Assembly (NCBI GenBank): GCA_024236395.1
Contig: JACKKO010000001.1
Span: 248,001 to 312,000 of the forward strand
Source: Hyphomicrobiales bacterium
GTDB taxonomy: Bacteria > Pseudomonadota > Alphaproteobacteria > Rickettsiales > JACKKO01
Direction of reading: 5' to 3'
Length of the DNA stretch: 64,000 nucleotides
Shown: piece by piece, positions 1-7,251 of the stretch
Layout of the letters: each line of letters opens with the position of its first letter
Position numbering within the stretch: position 1 is the stretch's first letter
Made by a program: the position numbers and the translations under genes
Notes under the pieces: model-generated
The model's input: the letters and a program-made list of their open reading frames with translations, nothing else
What the model was told of the DNA's origin: nothing
Database searches by the model: none

Positions 1-881
1 GTCATGTTGCCGAACGCACGGCACTAAAATTTTCCCGCACCCACGAGGAATCCGCCGATCAGGCTGCGATTCGTATTCTGAAGCACATAGGCATAACGCC
101 CAAAGGATTGCTGACCTTGCTTGAGGCACTTTCTTCCCGTCAGGAAATGCTCTATGGGAAACTGAATCCGTATACACTGACACACCCGCTAAGTAAGGAG
201 CGTATCAGTCATATCCGTAGCCAAATAGTACAGGATCCGGCCCTGGACAAAGCGATTAGCCCGGCATTGGAAGCACAACACCAGCGCGTGTTCGCCAAAG
301 TGTTTGCCTTTTTGCAGCCGCCAGAAACCACGCTAGCAAAATATCCGCCCTCAGACACTTCTTTTGCTGCCCGCTATGCCCGTGCTGTAGCGTGGCATAA
401 ACAGGCACAGCTTGTGCCGGCGTTGAAAGAGATGGATGGGTTACTCGCACACTATCCGGGTGATGCCTATCTGCATGAACTAAAGGGGCAGATATTATAT
501 GAGCATGGTAGGATAGATGAAGCCGTGGCGTCCTATCGTCAGGCAGTGGCATTACGTCCAGAAACATTAATCCGGCTGGGATATGCATTGGCGTTATTGG
601 CAAAAACACCGGGAGCTACGACCGAAGCCATCGCGCAATTGCAAAAAATACTCATCACGGAACCAGAAAATACGATGGCTTGGCATCAACTAGGCATTGC
701 TTATGGGCGTGCCGATCAGTTGGGGCAATCCTATCTGGCACTGGCGGAAGAGGCCATGCGCCTTAAAAATAAGGACGATGTGGAGAAATACCTGGGAATG
801 GTGGAACAGCATGAGGCAGAAGGATCACCGGCAAGACTGCGTGCGGAGGATATTCGTCAGGTACTAAAGAAACAAGACTGA
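1..881 (+). CDS. M48 family metallopeptidase with C-terminal TPR repeats (5' end outside window)
   Basis: The reading frame is open from the first bases of the window (codons start at base 3), so the N terminus, including the HExxH zinc motif, lies upstream. The first visible residues contain SRTHEESADQAA, which matches the M48 'S/R-x-x-E-x-E-A-D' segment that supplies the third zinc ligand. The rest (from about base 360) is a helical TPR region with a unit of the form AYLHELKGQILYEHGRIDEA. This is the layout of BepA/YfgC-like periplasmic proteases that act on outer-membrane proteins. A TTG at 108 could look like a start, but the protease motif upstream shows it is internal. The function is inferred from family layout; the catalytic half is not visible. 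Confidence 0.85.
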   Translation, partial: HVAERTALKFSRTHEESADQAAIRILKHIGITPKGLLTLLEALSSRQEMLYGKLNPYTLTHPLSKERISHIRSQIVQDPALDKAISPALEAQHQRVFAKVFAFLQPPETTLAKYPPSDTSFAARYARAVAWHKQAQLVPALKEMDGLLAHYPGDAYLHELKGQILYEHGRIDEAVASYRQAVALRPETLIRLGYALALLAKTPGATTEAIAQLQKILITEPENTMAWHQLGIAYGRADQLGQSYLALAEEAMRLKNKDDVEKYLGMVEQHEAEGSPARLRAEDIRQVLKKQD

Positions 882-944
882 AGCTTGCCTTTTTGGGGAA
901 CAACCGGTACAAACATTGGGAACAAAAACTGAGGAGTTACTATT

Positions 945-1739
945 ATGGATCAGGGTGCAAATGTGCGCTTAATGTTTGTGGTGGTGTTGGTGCTGGCAGT
1001 GACTGTCACTGTGTTTATCACGCGTGAGTTCTTGGGTAATAATGCTACGGCACAATCGGGTGTTGTCTCATCCGGGAGTGTGAATGCGGATGAAGTGCGT
1101 GCCATTGTGTTGGATATGTTCCGTAATAACCCGAAAGAGATCATGCAGGCTATGTCGGAAGGGCAGCAGGCGATGATGCAGGAAGAGCAGAAGCAGGCAG
1201 CCGAACGCATGAAAGAACGCCGTGAGGAGTTAGAAAACAATGCCAGTGACCCTGTGGTAGGGAATGCTAAGGGTGATGTCACGATCGTAGAGTTCTTTGA
1301 TTATAAATGCGGGTATTGCAAGCGTGTGGCTCCCACAATTAGTGAGATTCTGGCAAGCGATAAAAACGTGCGTTTTGTCTTTAAGGACTTCCCCATTCTT
1401 GGCCCGGCCTCAGAATTGCTGGCGAAGGCATCACTGGCGGTTCACCGTGTGAGTCCAGAAAAGTATTTTGATGTCCACATGGATTTGTTGAAACGTAGTC
1501 CTGGTACAGAGGCGCAATTAAAAGAATTGCTGCAGTCCCACGGCCTGGATGCTGACAAGGTGGTGGGAGAAATGGAAAAGCCAGAAATCATGGCACAGAT
1601 TGATGAGCATCGTCAGTTAGCAGCATCTATTGGTATTCGTGGAACGCCGGCATTTATTATTAATGGTGAATTTGTGCCAGGGGCGATTGACCTGGATAGT
1701 TTCCGTCAGAAAATCGAAGCGGCCCGTAAAGGAAACTAA
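945..1739 (+). CDS. DsbA family thiol oxidoreductase (Com1-like)
   Basis: Predicted membrane-anchored periplasmic thioredoxin-fold protein of 264 residues. A hydrophobic segment at about residues 9-30 serves as signal anchor. A charged helical linker rich in Glu, Lys and Arg (about 60-100) follows, and then the DsbA-like domain. The active site is CGYC at 122-125 and the cis-proline loop is GTPAF with Pro at about 235. The length and N-terminal helical extension are those of the Com1/ScsC-type DsbA proteins common in alphaproteobacteria, which oxidise or isomerise disulfides in exported proteins. A GAGG Shine-Dalgarno lies about 10 bases before the ATG. It follows the M48/TPR gene by 63 bases and may share its transcript, which fits a common role in envelope protein quality control (inference). 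Confidence 0.88.
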   Translation: MDQGANVRLMFVVVLVLAVTVTVFITREFLGNNATAQSGVVSSGSVNADEVRAIVLDMFRNNPKEIMQAMSEGQQAMMQEEQKQAAERMKERREELENNASDPVVGNAKGDVTIVEFFDYKCGYCKRVAPTISEILASDKNVRFVFKDFPILGPASELLAKASLAVHRVSPEKYFDVHMDLLKRSPGTEAQLKELLQSHGLDADKVVGEMEKPEIMAQIDEHRQLAASIGIRGTPAFIINGEFVPGAIDLDSFRQKIEAARKGN

Positions 1740-1742
1740 AAC

Positions 1743-2558
1743 TTATTCCGGCAGGGAGGGCTGTAAACGCCCTCCCGTGCGTACCGGTACGATGCGTTTG
1801 GCCAGTCCGGTACGGTCATCTGTTTCCACGTAGACGCCACATAGTGTTGCTTCGCCGCCAGCAGGCGTTAAACGCTCACTTCGTCTACGCGTGAGGAAAT
1901 TCTGAACCGGTATATCTTTCTGGTATCCTATGACGGAGTGGTAATCGCCGCACATCCCGGCATCGGTCTGGTAAGCGGTACCGCCAGGCAGGATTTGTGC
2001 ATCGGCAGTGGGTACGTGCGTATGCGAACCGACCACCATCGACACCCTGCCATCCAGGTAATGCCCCATGGCCATTTTCTCCGAAGTGGCCTCGCCATGC
2101 AAATCAACGATGATGGCCTGGCAGGTGCCGCCAAGGGCATATCGTTTCAGAATACGATCGACCGCTTCAAATGGAGAATCCAGCATGGTTTTCATAAAAA
2201 GCTGGGTCAGCAGGTGGACGACTACCACGGTCTGACCGTTTTGTGCGGTATATTCCTTATGGCCTAATCCAGGGGTATTTTCCGGGAAATTTGCCGGGCG
2301 CAGCAATGCTGAGGAACGAGCAATAAACCCGGCTGTTTCCGGTTGATCGAACGTGTGGTCACCACCGGTGATTACGTCAGCCCCAGCCTGCTGGAACTGG
2401 TCACAGATTTTTTCGGTAATGCCAAAGCCACCGGCGGCATTCTCTCCGTTTACTACCACAAAATCCAGCCGCAATTGTCGGCGCAATGTGGGGATATGGG
2501 TTGTTATTGCCTGTCTGCCACTGCGACCAACCACGTCGCCACAAAATAATAATCTCAT
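1743..2558 (-). CDS. ymdB: YmdB family metallophosphoesterase (TIGR00282 type)
   Basis: A 271-residue calcineurin-like phosphoesterase. Metal-binding motifs are in the family order: GDVVGRSG near residue 8, NGENAAGG near 40, GGDHTFDQ near 66, and VGSHTHVPTAD near 177. The family is represented by Bacillus YmdB, a cyclic-nucleotide phosphodiesterase that affects multicellular behaviour; the substrate here is unknown. The ATG overlaps the stop of the upstream fau gene as ATGA, so the two are translationally coupled, a common alphaproteobacterial arrangement. A perfect 8-bp inverted repeat (1754-1761 / 1769-1776) lies in its last codons, just before the convergent DsbA-like gene; it could act as a weak terminator but has no proper T run. 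Confidence 0.9.
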   Translation of the reverse strand: MRLLFCGDVVGRSGRQAITTHIPTLRRQLRLDFVVVNGENAAGGFGITEKICDQFQQAGADVITGGDHTFDQPETAGFIARSSALLRPANFPENTPGLGHKEYTAQNGQTVVVVHLLTQLFMKTMLDSPFEAVDRILKRYALGGTCQAIIVDLHGEATSEKMAMGHYLDGRVSMVVGSHTHVPTADAQILPGGTAYQTDAGMCGDYHSVIGYQKDIPVQNFLTRRRSERLTPAGGEATLCGVYVETDDRTGLAKRIVPVRTGGRLQPSLPE

Positions 2559-3157
2559 GTACCCTCTCTATCCAAAACAGGGATAAGCCCCTGTTCCGTG
2601 ATAATCAAATCCAGCTTCATATCATGTCCATCGGTCGGCAGGCCAGCAGATTCCTGCGTTGCAAAAGCTATCCCGATGCAAAAAGGACGATTTTCTGGGG
2701 AATAACGGGCTAGTGTGCGGTCATAATAGCCTCCACCCTGCCCCAGACGCGCACCGGTACGATCAAATGCCAGTAGGGGAAGAAAGATGCATTCCGGTGC
2801 TATTTCCGGCGCATCTGCGGGTGGGACATGTACCGGAACCTCCGGGTGCATCACCAATTGCTCCGCGCGTTCCACCTGATGGAAATGCAGGTGCTTTGCA
2901 TGATCGAGTGCAGGAAAGGCAGTTTGGATACCTAATGCGGTGCAGTGAGCAAATAATGGCCTTGTATCCACCTCACTGCCAGAAGGCCAGTATAATGCAC
3001 AGCAGTGAGTACCTTGTGCCTTCAACCATGCCCTGGCATGGTTGGCAATCGCCAGAGAGGCGGCTTCACGCGCCGTGGCCGGGAGGCGGTCACGTTGCTG
3101 GCGGAAGGTGGTGCGTAGGAAGGCTTTATCGTGCGGCATGATACGATCTGAGGTCAT
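2555..3157 (-). CDS. fau: 5-formyltetrahydrofolate cyclo-ligase
   Basis: ATP-dependent conversion of 5-formyl-THF to 5,10-methenyl-THF. Family signs are the N-terminal KAFLRTTFRQQRDRL helix, the substrate region LPLLAFDRTGARLGQGGGYYDR near the C-terminal half (GQGGGYYDR is the nucleotide-binding loop), and a length of about 200 residues. The frame stays open upstream to 3337, but that stretch overlaps the 6S RNA gene and does not resemble the family, so I place the start at the ATG at 3157; the ATG at 3139 (MPHDKAFLR) is an equally good choice and gives 194 residues. Its place directly after 6S RNA and zapA is the widely conserved zapA-ssrS-fau order. Confidence 0.88.
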   Translation of the reverse strand: MTSDRIMPHDKAFLRTTFRQQRDRLPATAREAASLAIANHARAWLKAQGTHCCALYWPSGSEVDTRPLFAHCTALGIQTAFPALDHAKHLHFHQVERAEQLVMHPEVPVHVPPADAPEIAPECIFLPLLAFDRTGARLGQGGGYYDRTLARYSPENRPFCIGIAFATQESAGLPTDGHDMKLDLIITEQGLIPVLDREGT

Positions 3158-3160
3158 GGA

Positions 3161-3336
3161 AGGAATGGGACGGAACCGCACAGCCGTTGGTTCAAGAAGG
3201 CTCCTCGAGAGACCTTTACGTATAGGTGGGTGTCGTGTACCAATACCTGAGTACCGGCAGGGACAACTCCCTTGCAAAAAAGCATTGCCTCCGGGTTTAC
3301 GTTCCGCCTGACAAACTGGGCAGCAACCCCGTCCCA
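3161..3336 (-). ncRNA. ssrS: 6S RNA
   Basis: The 180-base gap between zapA and fau holds a long imperfect hairpin. The RNA 5' arm GGGACGGGGTTGC (3335 down to 3323) pairs over 13 positions, including G-U pairs, with the 3' arm GCGGTTCCGTCCC (3179 down to 3167). The 3' half also has CTTGAACC, as in other 6S RNAs. A promoter fits the 5' end: TTGCCG (3371-3366), an 18-base spacer and TAGTAT (3347-3342), placing the start at about 3336. 6S RNA binds the RNA polymerase holoenzyme and mimics an open promoter. Position, size and closing stem all fit. The exact ends are estimates. Confidence 0.75.
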
Positions 3337-3341
3337 AGCCC

Positions 3342-3371
3342 TATACTAGGCCTTTTTAACGCGTTCGGCAA
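3342..3371 (-). promoter_or_regulatory. Promoter of 6S RNA
   Basis: TTGCCG and TAGTAT separated by 18 bases on the minus strand; the -35 element lies in the last codons of zapA. The expected start site coincides with the first base of the closing stem of the 6S RNA. Assigned by eye. Confidence 0.5.
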
Positions 3372-3666
3372 TAGCTTCGACGTATTCTGCTACAGTTTCT
3401 AGGGTTTCCGCCACGGCGACGTCCACATCGTGGGTATCGGGCGGTTCGAAGGATTTAGCCTGTTCCTGCAGCTCATTCAGCTCATCCTGTAGCATCAGGG
3501 CGGCCATGACGAGGATCAGGGTCTCACTGTTGGTCTGAATACTGCCTGCCAGCTCCTGAACCCGCTTATCCAGGTCTTTGGCCAGGGATTTGAGGTGGCT
3601 TTCCTGCCCCTCGCCGCAGGCCAGCTGGAAGGTTCGGCTTCCCAGGTTAATATCGACAATCGGCAT
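3346..3666 (-). CDS. zapA: Cell division protein ZapA
   Basis: A 106-residue protein that promotes FtsZ protofilament bundling. The N-terminal half has the ZapA pattern (VDINLGSRTFQLACGEGQE followed by a helix with LAKDLDKRV); the C-terminal half is a long helix around LILVMAALMLQDELNEL that forms the tetramer. The length is typical. Its ATG overlaps the stop of the preceding coiled-coil gene (ATGA at 3666), and 6S RNA begins just after it. Confidence 0.9.
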   Translation of the reverse strand: MPIVDINLGSRTFQLACGEGQESHLKSLAKDLDKRVQELAGSIQTNSETLILVMAALMLQDELNELQEQAKSFEPPDTHDVDVAVAETLETVAEYVEAIAERVKKA

Positions 3667-3995
3667 CAGGCACGTCCTTCTTCCAGCAGGGTGGTGACCA
3701 CCTGCATGATACGATCTAATCTGGAAGCGATCTGACGATTCAACTCACGCATACGGATATGTTGCTCTTTTTCTTCCTCATAGTGCTTTTTAAGGCGAAT
3801 ATTTTCGTCATGGAGCTGACGTAGTTCTTTAACGGTACCGGCACTCGCCGCCTGTGCGGCGATGGAGTCAGCTTCTTTCAGGCGTGAAATCACTAAATCT
3901 TCCAGTACAAACAACGCATCCTCCAAACGCTTTTTAGAAGCATCCAGATCGGGCGTTTGACGTTCGTTCTCTTCTCTAGCTTCGGACGCGCTCAT
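3666..3995 (-). CDS. Coiled-coil protein upstream of zapA (DUF4164-like)
   Basis: A 109-residue acidic protein with no signal peptide. From about residue 15 to the end it is predicted to be one long helix, with heptad-like leucines (LEDALFVLEDLVISRLKEAD and later IRLKKHYEEEKEQHIRM). Many alphaproteobacteria carry a short coiled-coil protein (DUF4164) just before zapA, and this fits that place, so a partner role in division, analogous to ZapB, is a reasonable inference. There is no sequence proof of function. Translation is coupled to zapA through an ATGA overlap. Confidence 0.7.
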   Translation of the reverse strand: MSASEAREENERQTPDLDASKKRLEDALFVLEDLVISRLKEADSIAAQAASAGTVKELRQLHDENIRLKKHYEEEKEQHIRMRELNRQIASRLDRIMQVVTTLLEEGRA

Positions 3996-4090
3996 AGACT
4001 CGTTGGTTGGTCATTAACATGTATTAACGAATGCGGTATTTTTAGCAGTGTGTGCATACAAGTACAACGGAATTCATACAGAAAGCACAT

Positions 4091-4118
4091 AAAAAAACGC
4101 CCGGGAAAACCCGGGCGT
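4091..4118 (-). terminator. Rho-independent terminator of the Bax1-I gene
   Basis: A perfect 9-bp stem (4097-4105 / 4110-4118, ACGCCCGGG with a four-base loop) is followed on the minus strand by seven T residues (4097-4091). It sits 20 bases past the stop of the leftward Bax1-I gene and separates it from the DUF4164-zapA unit. Confidence 0.9.
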
Positions 4119-4137
4119 TCTTCTTCGAGAGAGAAAA

Positions 4138-4854
4138 TTATCGTCGATCACCCATAAATTGTAACAGATGAATGAACAGGTTGATGAAATCCAGATACAG
4201 GCTAAGTGCCCCCATAATAGCGGCCTTACCCAGCATACTGCCATCCCGACTGATTTGGAAATAAACCTGCTTGATGCGTTGGGTATCATACGCCGTCAGA
4301 CCCACAAAAATCAGCACGCCGATCACGGAAATAGCAAATTGCAGGCCGGTGCTTTTTAAAAACAGGTTTACCAGCGAAGCAATGATGATCCCAATCAGCC
4401 CCATAAACAGGAAGGAACCAATGCCGGTTAGGTCACGCTTTGTAGTATAGCCATAAAGGCTCATCGCACCAAAAACGGAAGCGGTGATAAAGAATACCCG
4501 CGCAACACTGGCACCCGTATAGACCATAAATATCCAGGAAAGGGATAGCCCCATAACGGCAGCAAACAGCCAGAAAGTCAGCTGTGCTGCGCCATAGCTA
4601 AGCTTTTGCAGACGAAAACTCATAAACAGCACAAAACCCAGCGGTGCCAGCATCACTACCCATGAAAGCGGGGTGCCGTAGATGGCCTGCATCAGGGCGG
4701 GAGTGCTGGCCGTAAACCAAGCCACCAAGCCGGAAAGTGCTAGTGCCAGGCCCATAAAATTATACACCTGGATCATGTATGCGCGCAGCCCTTCATCGTA
4801 AGCTGTCGCACGACTTTGTGTCTGTGCATTCTGGTATTGGGTATAATTATTCAT
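4138..4854 (-). CDS. Bax inhibitor-1/YccA family membrane protein
   Basis: A 238-residue inner-membrane protein with seven predicted hydrophobic segments spread from about residue 28 to the C terminus. The family segment FVGLTAYDTQRIK near residue 190 carries the conserved TxYDTQ motif, and the C-terminal helix has SLYLDFINLFIHLL, typical of the TMBIM family (YccA, YbhL, BsYetJ). Members are proton- or calcium-leak channels or modulators of the FtsH protease; the role here is not settled. A strong Shine-Dalgarno (AAAGAGGAG) precedes the ATG. It is a single-gene unit ended by the hairpin at 4091-4118. Confidence 0.93.
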   Translation of the reverse strand: MNNYTQYQNAQTQSRATAYDEGLRAYMIQVYNFMGLALALSGLVAWFTASTPALMQAIYGTPLSWVVMLAPLGFVLFMSFRLQKLSYGAAQLTFWLFAAVMGLSLSWIFMVYTGASVARVFFITASVFGAMSLYGYTTKRDLTGIGSFLFMGLIGIIIASLVNLFLKSTGLQFAISVIGVLIFVGLTAYDTQRIKQVYFQISRDGSMLGKAAIMGALSLYLDFINLFIHLLQFMGDRR

Positions 4855-4946
4855 AATACTCCTCTTTGCTCCACCAATAGTTTACTCCTATTATATGGTA
4901 TTTCTGTAGCCATTTTCAACTGAATCCGGAAAAAATCGTAAGATAC

Positions 4947-4974
4947 TTGCAAGTTTCTGAGACTGCAGTATAAG
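4947..4974 (+). promoter_or_regulatory. Promoter for a leaderless acetyltransferase mRNA
   Basis: TTGCAA (4947-4952), a 16-base spacer and TATAAG (4969-4974). The -10 box ends six bases before the ATG at 4981, so transcription should begin at or next to the start codon; no Shine-Dalgarno is present. Confidence 0.5.
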
Positions 4975-4980
4975 CCGTAT

Positions 4981-5409
4981 ATGAAAATTATTGAATGCAA
5001 GACGGATGAGCAGATCCGCGGGGCCTATGCACTGATTGGCAGCTTTTATACCAGCCTCTCACTGGATCAGTACCTGGAATATGCACGTGAAATGATGGCG
5101 GTGAATTATCGCATGATCGCGGTGCTGGATGATGGAAACTATGTTGGCATTTGTGGATTTCGTGTTGGTCGGCGTTTCTATTGTGGAAGATATATTCATA
5201 TTGATAACATGTATGTAGAGGAAACCCATCGTTCTGGCGGAATCGGAAAACTAATTATTCAATGGGTGCGCGAAGAAGGCCAGCGCCTGGAATGCGATAC
5301 CATGCTGGCGGATACCTATATTGATAATACACATGCCCAGCGATTCTTTGAACGAGAGGGTTTCTACAAGCGTGGCTACCATCTGAAATATGATTACCCG
5401 AAAAAATAA
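4981..5409 (+). CDS. GNAT family N-acetyltransferase
   Basis: A 142-residue single-domain acyl-CoA-dependent acetyltransferase. Motif A is visible as IDNMYVEETHRSGGIGKLI (the R/Q-x-x-G-x-G/A loop appears as HRSGGIGK), and the C-terminal motif B as NTHAQRFFEREGFYKRGYHL. The substrate is unknown. There is no Shine-Dalgarno; the start is supported by a -10 box six bases upstream, suggesting a leaderless transcript. Confidence 0.85.
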   Translation: MKIIECKTDEQIRGAYALIGSFYTSLSLDQYLEYAREMMAVNYRMIAVLDDGNYVGICGFRVGRRFYCGRYIHIDNMYVEETHRSGGIGKLIIQWVREEGQRLECDTMLADTYIDNTHAQRFFEREGFYKRGYHLKYDYPKK

Positions 5410-5458
5410 TACGATAATTCAATTTGCTTCCCTGAATTATCCCTCGTAATCTGGGGAT

Positions 5459-6400
5459 ATGGAACAGCCTCTATACAATCGTTTTCCTGCTGTCTGGGCG
5501 GTGATGGTGACACACCATCCACCAGAGACGGTCACGCGTTCTATTGAAATACTTTTGCCGCAAGTGGTAGGGTTGGTGGTGGTGGATAATGCCTCAGATA
5601 CTACGGAGAAAGAACGATTGAAATATCTGGAGAGGCAATCAGGTGGTGCGGTGCATCTGATGGAGAACCCGGCGAATGAGGGACTTGCCCGGGCGCAAAA
5701 TCAGGGAATACACTATGCACTGACAGCGGGTGCTGAGTGGGTATTGCTGATGGATGATGATAGTATGCCGGCTGAGGATATGGTAGCACAGCTTCTTAGT
5801 GTATTGACGGAAGACTCCGTCCCGGAAACGATTGCGCTGCTTTCACCTTCGGTGCATGAAGTGTCTACCGGGCAGGTGGCGAAATATGTGCAGCGGGGGT
5901 GGTTTGGTTTCCGGCGCGTAGCGTTTGGGGAAAAGAATACATTAGAGGTGCTGGCAGTTATTGCTTCAGGAAGTCTGATCCGGGCGGCGGCACTGCGTGA
6001 CGTAGGTGGGATGGTGGATGATTTTTTTATCGATTATATCGATACGGAATTCTCCTTGCGGCTAATCGGTGAAGGCTGGCGGGTGGTGGCGGTGCGTGGG
6101 GCGGTACTCCAGCACCGGCTGGGGAATAAGACAATGCACCGGCTGGGTAGTTTACGGCTTACGGCCACTAATCACAGTCCGGTACGGCGCTTTACAATCT
6201 ACCGCAACCGGGTACGGGTTTGGCGGCGATACTGGTGGGAGGCAGGGGCCTATGTGTGGTACGATATACTGGCCGCCGGGTACGATCTCATGCGTATCCT
6301 GCTGGTGGAGCGGCAGAAATGGCAGAAACTCACAGCGGCGCTACGTGGTATTGGGGCAGGCCTTCGTGCACCAAGGCCCGTGCCGGGACCGTTTTACTAA
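5459..6400 (+). CDS. Family 2 glycosyltransferase (rhamnosyltransferase-like)
   Basis: A 313-residue GT-A fold enzyme. Nucleotide-sugar motifs are VVDNASD near residue 41, NEGLARAQNQGI near 73, and the metal-binding LLMDDDS near 98. A second acidic site, FFIDYIDTEFSLR, near 190 matches the WbbL/RfbF rhamnosyltransferase subfamily, which adds sugars to O-antigen or related polysaccharides. The C-terminal part is basic and rich in Arg and Trp, probably membrane-associated. GGGG lies 3-6 bases before the ATG, and a weak TTGCTT-17-TAATCT promoter could also serve it. It is convergent with ispE, overlapping by 4 bases. The acceptor is unknown. Confidence 0.85.
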   Translation: MEQPLYNRFPAVWAVMVTHHPPETVTRSIEILLPQVVGLVVVDNASDTTEKERLKYLERQSGGAVHLMENPANEGLARAQNQGIHYALTAGAEWVLLMDDDSMPAEDMVAQLLSVLTEDSVPETIALLSPSVHEVSTGQVAKYVQRGWFGFRRVAFGEKNTLEVLAVIASGSLIRAAALRDVGGMVDDFFIDYIDTEFSLRLIGEGWRVVAVRGAVLQHRLGNKTMHRLGSLRLTATNHSPVRRFTIYRNRVRVWRRYWWEAGAYVWYDILAAGYDLMRILLVERQKWQKLTAALRGIGAGLRAPRPVPGPFY

Positions 6401-7251
6401 TCAACCGTGTTTGCGGGCAGGATCCACCAGTCAGGGTAGCTGGATTTTAAGGCAGTGTAAGCATGATCACGTGCTTCGGGTGAAGTAAATAGGCCAAAAC
6501 ATGTTGCCCCGCTGCCGCTCATGCGGGAGAGCCGCACACCTGGTAGTGCGGCGATAGCACCCAGTACTTCTCCAATAACAGGCGTATGCAAGCAGGCATT
6601 ACGCGTCAGGTCATTGGATGTCTCAGCGAGGTAATCACACAACGTATTAATTGTATCAAACGAGGATGGAAAGGCGATGGAAGGGGCACGGAATTGTGTA
6701 AAGCCCTGTTTAAAGATGGTAGCCGTTGCTACAGGGGTACGTGGATTGACGAGCAGTAATGCTAGCGGTGGTAGAACCGGATGTCCAAGCAGTGATTCGC
6801 CCATACCTCCAACCCAGGTGCTGCGCGAAGCCATACATACAGGAACATCTGCACCCAATACGACGGCCAGTTCCATGAGTGTTTCAGGGTCATCATAATG
6901 CCAGTATTTTGCAAGGGTACGCAACATGGCAGCGGCATCAGCGGAGCCTCCCCCCAGTCCGGCGGCAACGGGAATCTGTTTATCCAGTGTAATCTGTACC
7001 GGCTGACTGGCAGGGCTTCGTTCTGCCAGTTGTATCGCGGCCTGCAACACCAGGTTATGCGAATCGGTTGGAACAGTATCTGCAAACGGACCTTTGACGG
7101 AAAGCGAAAAGGTATCGGCTGGCATCATCTGTAATGTGTCGGCCAGATCCAGAAATACCATCAGGCTTTCCAGTGCGTGATAACCATCTGCCCTGCGGCC
7201 GGTAACATGCAGCGACAGGTTAAGCTTAGCCGGCGCCTTCGCGGTTAGTAT
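6397..7251 (-). CDS. ispE: 4-diphosphocytidyl-2-C-methyl-D-erythritol kinase, apparent ATA start
   Basis: GHMP kinase of the MEP isoprenoid pathway; phosphorylates CDP-ME. The glycine-rich ATP loop PVAAGLGGGSADAA is clear. The family N terminus (A-K-A-P-A-K-L-N-L-S-L-H, then GRRADGYHALESL, including the catalytic lysine) is encoded upstream of the first ATG at 7161, so a start there would remove essential residues. In that frame no ATG, GTG or TTG occurs near the expected N terminus. The only fitting codon is ATA at 7251, with GGAG eight bases before it; it overlaps the stop of the upstream TPR gene. From there the protein has 284 residues, as in E. coli. Either this is a rare ATA start or the base is altered in this sequence. 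Confidence 0.88.
   Translation of the reverse strand: MLTAKAPAKLNLSLHVTGRRADGYHALESLMVFLDLADTLQMMPADTFSLSVKGPFADTVPTDSHNLVLQAAIQLAERSPASQPVQITLDKQIPVAAGLGGGSADAAAMLRTLAKYWHYDDPETLMELAVVLGADVPVCMASRSTWVGGMGESLLGHPVLPPLALLLVNPRTPVATATIFKQGFTQFRAPSIAFPSSFDTINTLCDYLAETSNDLTRNACLHTPVIGEVLGAIAALPGVRLSRMSGSGATCFGLFTSPEARDHAYTALKSSYPDWWILPANTVD

Noticed and set aside
1754..1776. GC-rich hairpin between the DsbA-like gene and ymdB as an intrinsic terminator
   Set aside because: It lies within the last ymdB codons and lacks a T run in either direction; noted but not called a terminator.
3158..3337. N-terminal extension of 5-FTHF cyclo-ligase by 60 residues
   Set aside because: It overlaps the 6S RNA hairpin, does not resemble the family, and would make the enzyme longer than its relatives.
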